This document shows, piece by piece, positions 41,180 to 49,990 of a DNA stretch of 64,000 nucleotides. Positions within the stretch are counted from its first letter, which is position 1. Each line of letters starts with the position of its first letter. The stretch comes from DP-19 sp036496285 (GTDB taxonomy: Bacteria > Desulfobacterota > Binatia > UTPRO1). The notes under the pieces are model-generated. The model had not been told where the DNA came from and did not search any database. It saw only the letters and a program-made list of their open reading frames with translations. Where the stretch lies: contig DASXLI010000023.1 of NCBI GenBank assembly GCA_036496285.1, positions 1 to 64,000 of the forward strand, in the 5' to 3' direction. The position numbers and the translations under genes are program-made.

Positions 41180-43732
41180 ATGGCCTCCCGATCCTCACGA
41201 CGCCGGCGTCAGGGCGGCGGCGCCTCCCAGGCGGCCACCGTGGCTGTCGCGCCGCCCGCCCGGCGGCAGCCGGCGCGGGAGCCGTTCGCCGCGCCGCCGG
41301 TGACCGAGCCGGCGCGGCCGTGGGAGCGCTGGCTGCCGATCGCCCTCGTCGTGCTCGCGACTGCGGTCGCGTACGTCCCGACGCTGCGGAACGGCTTCGT
41401 CGACTTCGACGATCAGACGAACCTCACCGAGAATCCCTTCTTCCGGAGCTTCGACGCGACCTCGCTGCGCTGGATGCTCACCAACATCGACGGCCACTAC
41501 CTGCCGCTGACCTGGCTGTCGTACGCGGTCGACTTCCAGATCTGGGGGATGAATCCGGTCGGCTATCACCTGACCAATCTCCTGCTGCACCTCGCGAACG
41601 CCATCGCATTCGCCCTGCTCGGCGTGCGGCTCCTTTGCGTCGCCGTCCGCATCCCACGCGAGCGTGCGCCGCGTGCGCTGTGGATCGCGGCCGCGATCGC
41701 CGCCGGCCTCTTCGCGCTGCACCCGCTGCGCGTCGAGTCGGTCGCCTGGGCGACCGAGCGGCGCGACGTGCTCTCCGGCCTCTTCTTCCTGCTCGCGCTC
41801 GAGGCCTACGTCCGCTTCCATGCCGCGCGGCGCGACGGCATCGCGTGGTCGGCGCTCGCCTGGTACCTGCCGTCGCTGCTGGCGAAGCCGGTTGGCATGG
41901 GCCTGCCGCTCGCGCTCGTCGCGCTCGACTTCTATCCGCTCGGACGGCTGCGTGGCGCGCCGCGCACCCGCGGACCGGCGGCGCAGCGCGAGCGGCGCGC
42001 CGTGTGGATCGAGAAGATCCCGTTCGTGCTGCTCGGCCTCGGCGCCGCGGTGCTCGAGGGTATCGCCGAGCGCTCTGCCGCCACCTTCTACACGCTCGCG
42101 CAGCACGGCATCCCGGGACGGATCGGCCAGGCGTTCTACGCGCTGGCGTTCTACCTCGCGAAGACGGTCGTGCCGGTCGGCCTCTCGCCGCTCTATCAGC
42201 TTCCGGTCGGCTGGCAGTTCATGCGCGGCGACGTTTTCGCCTCGATCGGCTTTGTCGTCGCCGTGGCGGCCGTGCTCTTCGCCTTGCGGCGGCGGGTGCC
42301 CGCGCTCCTCACCGCGGCCGCGGTCTACGTTGCGATGCTCGCCCCGGTGCTCGGCTTCGCGCAGGCGGGGCCGCACATCACCGCCGACCGCTACAGCTAT
42401 CTCGCGACGCTCGGCTGGGCCGTCGTCGTGGCGGGCGCCATCTTCGAGCTGGATCTCGCCGCGCGCGCCGGCCGGCGGCCGCCGCTGTCGTTCGGCACGG
42501 CGACCGGCGTGGCGAGCGCCGTGATGGTCGTGCTCGCCGTGCTCACCTGGCGCCAGATCGGCGTCTGGCACGACTCGGAAACGCTCTGGCGCACCGCGGT
42601 CGCCGCCGACGACCAGTGCTACGTGTGCCTCAACAATCTCGGCAACGCGCTGATTCGCGCCGGGCGGAACGCCGAGGCGCCGCCCTACTTCGAGGCGGCG
42701 ATGCGCGTGCAGCCCGACAGCTCCGACGCCCACGTCAACCTCGGAGTGGTCGCGATGCAGCAGGGTCGCGACGCCGAGGCGCGCCGTGAGTTCGAGCGCG
42801 CGCTGGCAATGGAGCCGACGCACGCGGTCGCCAACACCAACCTCGCGAAGCTGATCATGGACGACGACGTCCAGGCGGCGATCGCGCACCTGCGGACCGC
42901 GCTGCAGCGCGAGCCGGACATGGCGGAGGCGCATACCAGTCTCGGTCTCGGGCTGATGAACACGGGCGACATGGCCGGCGCCGAGCGCGAGCTGCGTCGC
43001 GCCGTCGTGCTGCAGCCCGACTTCGCGATCGCCCGCAACAACCTCGGCGTGTACTTCTTCAAGCAGAGCCAGCCCGACGAGGCCGCGCGCGAGTTCCAGC
43101 GCGCCGCCGAGCTCGATCCGAGCTTCGCGGAGCCGCGCTACAACCTCGCGCTCGTGCTCGCCAGCCAGGACCGCAGCGAGGAGGCGATCGTGGCGCTGCG
43201 CGAGGCGGTGCGCATCCGGCCCGCGTACCCCGGCGCGCAACAGAAGCTGATCGAGCTCCTGGTCGTGACCGGACGTGACGACGAGGCGCGCGCGCAGAGC
43301 GCCGTCGCCACGCAGGCGATACCCGACGGCAACGCGCCCGCGGCGCTGGCGCTGGCGTACATGCAGGCGGGAAAGGCGCGCGAGGCGATCGCCGAGCTCC
43401 GCGCGCTCCTCGCCAAGGATCCCGACAACGCCGACAATACGAGCACGCTCGCGTGGATGCTCGCGACGACCGGCGACGCCAGCCTGCGCGACGGCAAGAC
43501 GGCGGTTGCGCTCGCCGAGCGCGCCGTCGCAGCCGCCGGCGACGCCGTCGACGCCGACCGTCTCGACACCCTCGCCGCCGCCTACGCCGAGGTCGGCCGT
43601 TTCGACGAGGCCGTCGCAACCGCGCAGCGCGCCCGGAGCATCGCGGAGACCGCCGGCAGCGCCGATCTCGCCCACGAGATCGCCGAGCGCCTCGCCCTCT
43701 ACGAGCGCCGCCAGCCGTACCGCGTCGACTAG
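41180..43732 (+). CDS. TMTC-like polytopic TPR glycosyltransferase-family protein
   Basis: An 850-aa protein with a cytoplasmic basic start, then about ten membrane helices (about 50-470) and a C-terminal TPR array (about 480-840, at least seven 34-residue units such as NAEAPPYFEAAMRVQPDSSD and DEAAREFQRAAELDPSF). The first outside loop YVPTLRNGFVDFDDQTNLTE has the acidic pair conserved in GT-C enzymes, and HPLRVESVAWATERRDVLSG and ADRYSYLATLG are family motifs. Eukaryotic TMTC1-4 are O-mannosyltransferases; bacterial relatives are uncharacterised. Two more paralogues start at 60850 and 62934. Confidence 0.8.
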   Translation: MASRSSRRRRQGGGASQAATVAVAPPARRQPAREPFAAPPVTEPARPWERWLPIALVVLATAVAYVPTLRNGFVDFDDQTNLTENPFFRSFDATSLRWMLTNIDGHYLPLTWLSYAVDFQIWGMNPVGYHLTNLLLHLANAIAFALLGVRLLCVAVRIPRERAPRALWIAAAIAAGLFALHPLRVESVAWATERRDVLSGLFFLLALEAYVRFHAARRDGIAWSALAWYLPSLLAKPVGMGLPLALVALDFYPLGRLRGAPRTRGPAAQRERRAVWIEKIPFVLLGLGAAVLEGIAERSAATFYTLAQHGIPGRIGQAFYALAFYLAKTVVPVGLSPLYQLPVGWQFMRGDVFASIGFVVAVAAVLFALRRRVPALLTAAAVYVAMLAPVLGFAQAGPHITADRYSYLATLGWAVVVAGAIFELDLAARAGRRPPLSFGTATGVASAVMVVLAVLTWRQIGVWHDSETLWRTAVAADDQCYVCLNNLGNALIRAGRNAEAPPYFEAAMRVQPDSSDAHVNLGVVAMQQGRDAEARREFERALAMEPTHAVANTNLAKLIMDDDVQAAIAHLRTALQREPDMAEAHTSLGLGLMNTGDMAGAERELRRAVVLQPDFAIARNNLGVYFFKQSQPDEAAREFQRAAELDPSFAEPRYNLALVLASQDRSEEAIVALREAVRIRPAYPGAQQKLIELLVVTGRDDEARAQSAVATQAIPDGNAPAALALAYMQAGKAREAIAELRALLAKDPDNADNTSTLAWMLATTGDASLRDGKTAVALAERAVAAAGDAVDADRLDTLAAAYAEVGRFDEAVATAQRARSIAETAGSADLAHEIAERLALYERRQPYRVD

Positions 43733-43782
43733 CGTCAGCGCCCCCGCGCCGCGTCCGTTCGGTTTGGGCAACGGTTGCCGGC

Positions 43783-44525
43783 AGAAGGTAGCCGAATCAA
43801 GGCTAGAGACATGCCACGCCGTTTACGTCAGCTCGCTCTCTCGTTGTCGACTCCCTGCGGCTGGCGGCGGTGCGCGTGCCGCCGCGGGACGGAAGCTTGC
43901 TTCGAATCCAGGCCTGCCGCGCGTCTCGCGGGTCTCGTTCGCGCCGTGCCCGCGCACGTGACCTCCGGCTGCGGTCCGATGTGCCGTCGCTCCGCAGCGT
44001 GCGGATCGTGCGAGAAGTCGAGCATACTTTCCGTGCGGGATGCGAGCGGCCCGGATTCCGTCTCGTGGACTACTCCCTACAGGGCAATCACGCGCATCTC
44101 ATAGTGGAGACGCACGATCGTCGGACGCGCGGTCGCGGCATGATGGCCGTCAGCGCGCGCCTCGCCCGCGCCGTCAATCGGGTCGCGGGACGGAATGGAC
44201 ACGTTCTGGCGGATCGCTACCGTGTACGCCTCCCGCCAACGCCCACAGAGGTGCGCGCCGCGCTTCGCTATGTATGCTGAACGCGCACCGCATGCGACGC
44301 GCGGCCGTGCTGGGCTCCGTCGCGCCGTTCAGCTCGATCCGGCGTCTTCGGCCCGGTGGTTCGACGGCTGGAAGCGGGGGAAAGGGCGCGATGCGGATAG
44401 GCGCGGTCGATGGTGGCGAAGAGGTCTCACTCGTGCGCCCGGCGGTCGCCCGGGCGCGGACGTGGCTCCTGACGGTCGGCCGTTACGGACTGCTCTTTCC
44501 GCCGGAGGTTCCTGGCTGGCGGCTC
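43783..44525 (+). pseudogene. Decayed copy of the REP-type transposase
   Basis: The 5' flank AGAAGGTAGC..AATCAAG and the start MPRR match 18607-18650. The reading frame then shifts: the middle reads RSVRIVREVEHTFRAGCERP, DYSLQGNHAHLIVETHD and LADRYRVRLPPTPTEVRAAL, ends early with RYVC-stop at 44278-44280, and the C-terminal part RPAVARARTWLL..GRYGLL continues in another frame to about 44525. The HUH motif is intact, but the protein is broken at least three times. It follows the TMTC-like gene and is convergent with Cys-rich gene 8. Confidence 0.8.
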
Positions 44526-44545
44526 CGAAAGGTTAGCCAGCGGGG

Positions 44546-44579
44546 GCGTGGAGCACACGCCGTCATGCGTGCTCCACGC
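44546..44579 (-). terminator. Hairpin after Cys-rich gene 8
   Basis: An 11-bp stem (GCGTGGAGCAC / GTGCTCCACGC) with a 12-base loop lies 14 bases past the stop at 44594. There is no strong T run. Confidence 0.5.
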
Positions 44580-44593
44580 TCTCACTTTCCTGC

Positions 44594-47500
44594 TTACGGA
44601 CAGGTGGTGCCACAGGCGTCCGAGGGGAATTTCTTCGTATAGTGGTGTGGCACGACGATGATCCCCTCGCCGGGGAGGCCGGACGTCTGGTTCACCGCGA
44701 CGCTCGACGTCGGAGGAATGCAGAAGCTGTTCACCGACGTGCCGGACGAGTCGTTCACGACGAAGGTCCCCGCCTGTCCCTGCAGGTCGATCGGGAAGAC
44801 GTGGCATGGCTCGAAGATGAACTGACAGGTCTGGCCGCACTGGCAGTTCGCGCAGGTGCCGGGCGGCACGCAGAGCGGTGGATTGCAGTCCGCGTCGACG
44901 TTGCAGCCTCGGAACGTGTCGATGCTGCACTGACCGACCGTCGGGCCGAGCGCGCACTCGCCGACGCCGGTCTGCTGGCCGCTCTGCTGGATACAGAGCG
45001 GAACGCAGGTGCTGCCGGGGCACTGGCTGTCGGCGCTGCACGTCTCGGCGGCGTTCGGGCCGCCGGCGCAGGCGAGGTCGCAGTTGTTGGGCTTGGTGGC
45101 GATGCCCGGACGTCCGCAGCTATTACCGGTCCCGCATACCGCGGGCGGACAGAGTTGGCCGTCGTTGGCGCCGCCGATGCAGCGGGTTGCGCCGCAGATG
45201 CCGCCCGCGCCGCACTCGGCGTGGCTCGCGCAAGGCGCGTTCGGCGTCGGGCCGCCGGCGCAGGTGTCGCAGGGGCAGTCGTACTGGGTGAAGCCGGCGG
45301 CGGTGCACGGGATCGTCGCGTTCTTGATGCTCTGACCGGTGGTCGTCGGCAGGAAGCGGATGTCGAGGCCGCCGCCCGAGACGTTCGCGGCGTTGTCGGG
45401 CGGGCAATCGCGCGACATCGGTCCGAAGTTGCTGATGCCCTCGATGGTGCACGCCTGGTTGATCGCCCCGCCGCCGCTGCACGTCCCGGCCGCGCCGACC
45501 TGATTCATGCATGCCACGCCGGTGCAGTTGCAGCGCGGGCAGGGCGCGTCGACGGCGGTCGCGAGGTGCACGCGCGACAGGAGATAGGTGAAGGTCTCGC
45601 TCGCGCCGCTCATGACGTCGATCGTGCCGGTGATCGGGCGCGGGAAGAAGCTCGTGACACAGACGGGTACGCCGCCCGAGGAGAGCGGCAGCGGCGCGCC
45701 GAGGAAGCCGCCGCAGCGGCCGTTCGATCCGCAATCCGCGTCCTTCGTACACGACATACGCGCGTTCAGCTCGCAGCGGTAGCCGTACTTGCCGCGGCGC
45801 GGGCCGGTGAGCTGACAGCTCGTGTCGAGGATGCCGTCGCAGTCGTAGAGCAGGGCGTCGAAGTCGGTGTTCGACACGGTCGCGGTGTTCATCGACGTCC
45901 CGGTCCAGCCGTTGTCGAGCCGGCCCTTGTCGAAGAGCGTCCGCAGCTGGCCCTTGGCGCACGTGCAGGCGAAGGCGTCTCCCGGGCTCTGACCGGGCGC
46001 GATGCACTGGGTCGGATCGCAGAGCGCGCCGCCGCCCGACGGCGCCGTCGGATCGCACTGCTCTCCCGGCAGGTTCACGACGCCGTTGCCGCACGTCCCG
46101 AGCGGCGTCGCGGTGGCGGTCGGTGTGGAGGTGCCGCCATTCGTCGGCGTCGGCGTGCGAGTCGGGGTGCGGATGGGAGTCGGCGTCACGGCACCGCCGG
46201 GCGTGGGTGTCGGCGTCAGGCTCGTCGCCGTCGGCAACGGGAAGAGCATCGCCGTGCCCGGAAGGGTGAGCCGCCCGAGACCGGGCAGGCCGGCGACGCC
46301 ATTCACGGACGCCGACGTCGTCGGGGGAATGCAGAAGAGCGAGCCGAGCGACGGGTGCGAGACGTTCGCGACGGGCGGATCGGGATTGCCCTGCGCCTCG
46401 ACCGTGCCGCCGATCTGGCCGTTGTCGGTGAAGCACTCACGGAAGCGGCTGGTCGTGCAGGTGTCGCCCGGCTTCGGGCAGTCCCCGTCGTTCTGGCAGC
46501 CGCGGAAGGTCTCCACGGCGCAGAACTGCTCGAGCGGACCGCTCTGGCACACGCCCTCGTTCACGCTGTCGTTGTCCGGCGGTGTGTTCGGCGTGCAGTT
46601 GAGGTCGTCGCACTGGTTCGACTGGGTCGCCTGGCCGGCTCGCCCGCATGCTCCGCCCGGACACTGGGAGGGGGCCGTGCACGGCGCGCCGACATTGCTG
46701 CCGCCGCGGCAGCGGGTCCCGCCGCAGATGCCCGGCTGGCCGCCGCTCATCGGACAATCCGCGTTGGTTCCGCAGGGCTCGCCGACGGCATCGTTGCAGG
46801 TGTCGCAGAAACACGATTTGCCGCCGAACCCCGGTGCGGTGCAGGGCGGGTTCGCGGACGACAGCGTGCGCGCTTGCGTGCCGGTCGAGAGCGCGAGCGC
46901 GAGCTGCAACGTGCCGATGTTGCCGGCGGGATCCGGAGGACAATCGAAGCTTGTCGATCCGAAAAGCGCACTGGTGCCGTTCACCGTGCAGGCGAGCCCG
47001 TCGCGCGGACCGCCGGTGCACGACGCGGTCGAGCCGAAGCCGCCGCTGCCGCAGATGGGACACGGCTGGCTCACCGCGACGCCGGTGTGCACGCGAGAGG
47101 TGAGGCTCACGTTCGTTGCCGACGAGCCGCCGTTCACGTCGGCGGTGCCGCTGACGGCGCCGAGCACCTGGTTGATGACACATACCGGCACGCTGCCCGA
47201 CGACAACGGCAGTGGCGCGCCGAAGAAGAACACGCACGTGCCGTGGCCGGTGCAGTTGCCGTCGCTCGCGCATTGGATGGACGTGTCGCCGGTGCAGCGG
47301 TGGTTGTTCGCGGCCGTGCCGCCGTTGTTTGGGATCGGGCCGTTCACCGCGCACGTGCCGCAGCTCGGCGAGCTGCCCGCGCAGCCGCTCACCGCGAGCG
47401 TGAGGACGCCGTCGTTGATTACCCTGCTGTCGTGCGCCACCCCGGACCAACCCGTGTCGAGATCGGCGGCGTCGCCGTTCGCCTCGAACGTGAGCGAGCT

Positions 47501-48523
47501 CGGACAGCCGCCCGGCCCGGGGGTGGGCGACGCGGTGACCGTCGGCGTCGCGGTGAGCGTGGCCGTGGGCAGCACGGTTGGCGTCGGCGTGCTCGTCGGA
47601 CCGGCGCCGCCGTTGCACTCGGTCGGATAGGACTCGAGCGAGGGCACGGTGAGGGGATCCAGGCAATCGGCCTTGAACTCGGTGACGCAATCGACGCAAT
47701 CGACGATGTCCTGCACGGTGCCGATCGCGTGCGCGCACGTCGGGCCGGATGGGACCGTGACGTTCGGACACGTCGCCGCGAAGCCGATCTGGGCCGGCGT
47801 CAGGTCGTCGCCGCCGCCGCAGAGGCGGTCGGCGCCGCCGCACGCCTTGCAGAGCGCGGTGCGCTTCTTCGACTCGGCCTTGGCGATCGCCGGCGCGGCC
47901 TTCGCCGCGTCGGGGCAAGGTCCGCCGACCGTTCCCTTGAGCACGCCGTCCTCGCACTTCTGAAGGGCGTGGGTCTTGGCGGCGAAGAACTTCGCCGTGC
48001 TCTTGCCGATTGCGCGTTGGCAGGTGATCACGTCGTGGTCCGTGGTGTTCGTGTCGAGCGCGCCGTAGTAGAGAGCGATCGCCTGATCGACGGCAGCGTC
48101 GCCGACGCACAGCAGACACGTGCTCACCCCGTCGCAGTCGGCGATGGGGTTGGTGCAGGAGCCGCTCTCGAAGTTCGGACAACTGCTGATGTTCCAGCCG
48201 ATCGACGCGAGGGAATCGTCGTCGGCGGTGCCGCACGCGCGGTCGGCGCCGCCGCATTTCTTTGCGACCGCCGCGCGCAGCTTGCCGCGCGCGGTCGTGA
48301 TCGTCGCCGAGGCCTTGCCGTCGGGGCAGGGTCCGCTCGCGCTGCCGAGCACGACGGCGTCGTTGCACTTCTCGAGCGCCTTCATCTTCGCCTGCACGAA
48401 CTTCGCGCTCGACTTCGCGATTGCGCGCTGACACGCGACGGGCTCCGCGCCGGCGCTCGACGCGAGCGTCTCCAGTGCGAGGCACGCGATCGCCGAGAAA
48501 ACAACGCGCTTCATGGTCGTCAT
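44594..48523 (-). CDS. Cys-rich exported family, member 8 with two Cys-rich modules (1309 aa)
   Basis: The largest member. GGAGGG lies 9 bases before the ATG at 48523; a second ATG is 9 bases further in. After the signal (VVFSAIACLALETLASSAGA) come the helical N-module (about 25-304; ACQRAIAKSSAKFVQAKMKA, KCGGADRACG, DCVDCVTEFKADCLDPLT), a Thr/Pro linker (304-336), C-module 1 (336-757; LDTGWSGVAHDSRVIN, FFFGAPLPLSSGSVPVCVIN, CFCDTC, VAGLPGLGRLTLP), a second linker (757-810), a Myxococcus-type Cys repeat (TCGNGVVNLPGEQCD) and C-module 2 (about 860-1309; LDNGWTGTSMNTATVS, APLPLSSGGVPVCVTSFF, CPCDTC, FCIPPTSSVAVN, TSGLPGEG). Module 2 resembles member 5, so this is a fusion of two lineages of the family. 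Confidence 0.78.
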   Translation of the reverse strand: MTTMKRVVFSAIACLALETLASSAGAEPVACQRAIAKSSAKFVQAKMKALEKCNDAVVLGSASGPCPDGKASATITTARGKLRAAVAKKCGGADRACGTADDDSLASIGWNISSCPNFESGSCTNPIADCDGVSTCLLCVGDAAVDQAIALYYGALDTNTTDHDVITCQRAIGKSTAKFFAAKTHALQKCEDGVLKGTVGGPCPDAAKAAPAIAKAESKKRTALCKACGGADRLCGGGDDLTPAQIGFAATCPNVTVPSGPTCAHAIGTVQDIVDCVDCVTEFKADCLDPLTVPSLESYPTECNGGAGPTSTPTPTVLPTATLTATPTVTASPTPGPGGCPSSLTFEANGDAADLDTGWSGVAHDSRVINDGVLTLAVSGCAGSSPSCGTCAVNGPIPNNGGTAANNHRCTGDTSIQCASDGNCTGHGTCVFFFGAPLPLSSGSVPVCVINQVLGAVSGTADVNGGSSATNVSLTSRVHTGVAVSQPCPICGSGGFGSTASCTGGPRDGLACTVNGTSALFGSTSFDCPPDPAGNIGTLQLALALSTGTQARTLSSANPPCTAPGFGGKSCFCDTCNDAVGEPCGTNADCPMSGGQPGICGGTRCRGGSNVGAPCTAPSQCPGGACGRAGQATQSNQCDDLNCTPNTPPDNDSVNEGVCQSGPLEQFCAVETFRGCQNDGDCPKPGDTCTTSRFRECFTDNGQIGGTVEAQGNPDPPVANVSHPSLGSLFCIPPTTSASVNGVAGLPGLGRLTLPGTAMLFPLPTATSLTPTPTPGGAVTPTPIRTPTRTPTPTNGGTSTPTATATPLGTCGNGVVNLPGEQCDPTAPSGGGALCDPTQCIAPGQSPGDAFACTCAKGQLRTLFDKGRLDNGWTGTSMNTATVSNTDFDALLYDCDGILDTSCQLTGPRRGKYGYRCELNARMSCTKDADCGSNGRCGGFLGAPLPLSSGGVPVCVTSFFPRPITGTIDVMSGASETFTYLLSRVHLATAVDAPCPRCNCTGVACMNQVGAAGTCSGGGAINQACTIEGISNFGPMSRDCPPDNAANVSGGGLDIRFLPTTTGQSIKNATIPCTAAGFTQYDCPCDTCAGGPTPNAPCASHAECGAGGICGATRCIGGANDGQLCPPAVCGTGNSCGRPGIATKPNNCDLACAGGPNAAETCSADSQCPGSTCVPLCIQQSGQQTGVGECALGPTVGQCSIDTFRGCNVDADCNPPLCVPPGTCANCQCGQTCQFIFEPCHVFPIDLQGQAGTFVVNDSSGTSVNSFCIPPTSSVAVNQTSGLPGEGIIVVPHHYTKKFPSDACGTTCP

Positions 48524-48705
48524 CGAAGTGGGCCCTCCGCGCACCATTCAGCGACGGCGTTCGCCCGGGGGCAATGACCCCTATGCCGGGGAAAGCCGGT
48601 CAAACCTCGGCACTTCGTCAACGGCGACATGGGAGCCGGAGCACCGCCACCTGATGATCCAGATGCAAGGGACCACGCCCGACCGCTTTCTCGGACAACG
48701 CGACC

Positions 48706-49935
48706 CTAGGTCGCTTCCTTCTTCATACCCTCCGGTGTGCGCTCGCGAATCCACGGCCGTACCCACGGTAGCAGCGCGAAGGCGGGAAGCGCGAGGAGGA
48801 ATGTCAGGCCGAAGTAGCGGGCGTAGCCGAGGAGCTCCACGCCCTTGCCGGAGACCGCGCCGCCGAGCGTGCCGCTCAGGTTGAAGAGCGCGGAGAGCAA
48901 GGCGAACTGCGTCGCCGCCTGCTCCTTGTCGCAGATGTTCATGAGGAACGAGAGGAACGCGGCGGTGCCGAGGCCCATGCCGAAGCTCTCGATCATCGAG
49001 GCGGCGTAGATCGCGGGGCGGCCAACGTCGATCCACGCGGCGGCGGCGTAGCCGAGGTTCGCGGCCGCCTGCGCGAGACCGAGCGTCCAGAGGGCGGTGA
49101 AGATGCCCCAGCGCGACGTGAGCGCGCCGCCGGCGAGCGCGCCGGCGATCGACATTGCGACGCCGAGCGTCGTCGAGATGGCCGCGATCTCCTCTGGCTG
49201 GAACCCTCGGTCGACCCAGAACGGCTTTACCATCGGTCCGATGGTCGTGTCGCCGAGCTTGTAGAGGAAGACGAAGAGGAACACCGGAACGACGCCGGGA
49301 CGCTGCAGCCACGCGCGGAACGTGCGCGCCCACTCGCGCGGCGTCTGCGCCCGCAGCTCCACCCGCGGCAGCAGCAACACGGCGAACGCGAGCGCCAGCA
49401 GCACCACGGCCGCCGCCGTGAACGCCACGGTCCACGACGTCCATTTGACGATCGCGAGGAGCGCGCCGCCGGCGACGATCAGGGCGACGCGGTACGCCGA
49501 CACGCGCACGCCGTTGGCGATGCCCTCCTCGCCGGGCTCGAGGAGCTCGATGGTGTACGCGTCGATCGCGACGTCCTGCGTCGCCGCCGCGGTGGTGAAC
49601 ACCAGCAGCAGCACGATCAGCGCCATGCCGACCGGAGCGGCCGGCAGCAGCGGCAGCATCATGAGCGCCGCGGCCATCACGACGAGGCAGGCCGCGATCC
49701 ACAGGCGGCGTTGGCCGATCTGATCGACGGCGGGCGACCACAACACCTTCGCCCACCAGGGCGAGCGGATCAGGCTCATGAGCCCGATCGCGGTCAGCGA
49801 GACCCCGTGCATGCGGAAGTAGACGGGCAGGTTGTCGAGCACGAGCCCGAAGGGAAGCCCCTCGGCGAAGTACAGCAGCGCGATCCACCCGAGCTTCCGC
49901 CGCGTCGTCACCGAGGGCGCGATTAGCAGAAGCAC
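48706..49935 (-). CDS. MFS permease, AmpG-like
   Basis: A 409-aa, 12-helix major facilitator. The start TTRRKLGWIALLYFAEGLPF and the loop SLIRSPWWAKVLWSPAVDQI match the AmpG/acetyl-CoA-transporter group, which moves muropeptides inward for recycling; TQDVAIDAYTIELLEPGEEG and KLGDTTIGPMVKPFWVDRGF are also typical. The start is GTG at 49935; a GTG eight codons in is possible. It is divergent from the DCC gene. The substrate could be a muropeptide or another anhydro-sugar compound. Confidence 0.78.
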   Translation of the reverse strand: MLLLIAPSVTTRRKLGWIALLYFAEGLPFGLVLDNLPVYFRMHGVSLTAIGLMSLIRSPWWAKVLWSPAVDQIGQRRLWIAACLVVMAAALMMLPLLPAAPVGMALIVLLLVFTTAAATQDVAIDAYTIELLEPGEEGIANGVRVSAYRVALIVAGGALLAIVKWTSWTVAFTAAAVVLLALAFAVLLLPRVELRAQTPREWARTFRAWLQRPGVVPVFLFVFLYKLGDTTIGPMVKPFWVDRGFQPEEIAAISTTLGVAMSIAGALAGGALTSRWGIFTALWTLGLAQAAANLGYAAAAWIDVGRPAIYAASMIESFGMGLGTAAFLSFLMNICDKEQAATQFALLSALFNLSGTLGGAVSGKGVELLGYARYFGLTFLLALPAFALLPWVRPWIRERTPEGMKKEAT

Positions 49936-49990
49936 GCGTGCGTTCCCATCCGGCGGCGCCGTGTCGTGGCGGGGGCGCGCGTGCTAGCGT

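Noticed and set aside
44642..48577. Open frame of about 1310 codons on the plus strand opposite Cys-rich gene 8
   Set aside because: Ala/Arg/Gly-rich, no motif, no ribosome site. The minus-strand frame has a signal peptide and family motifs.
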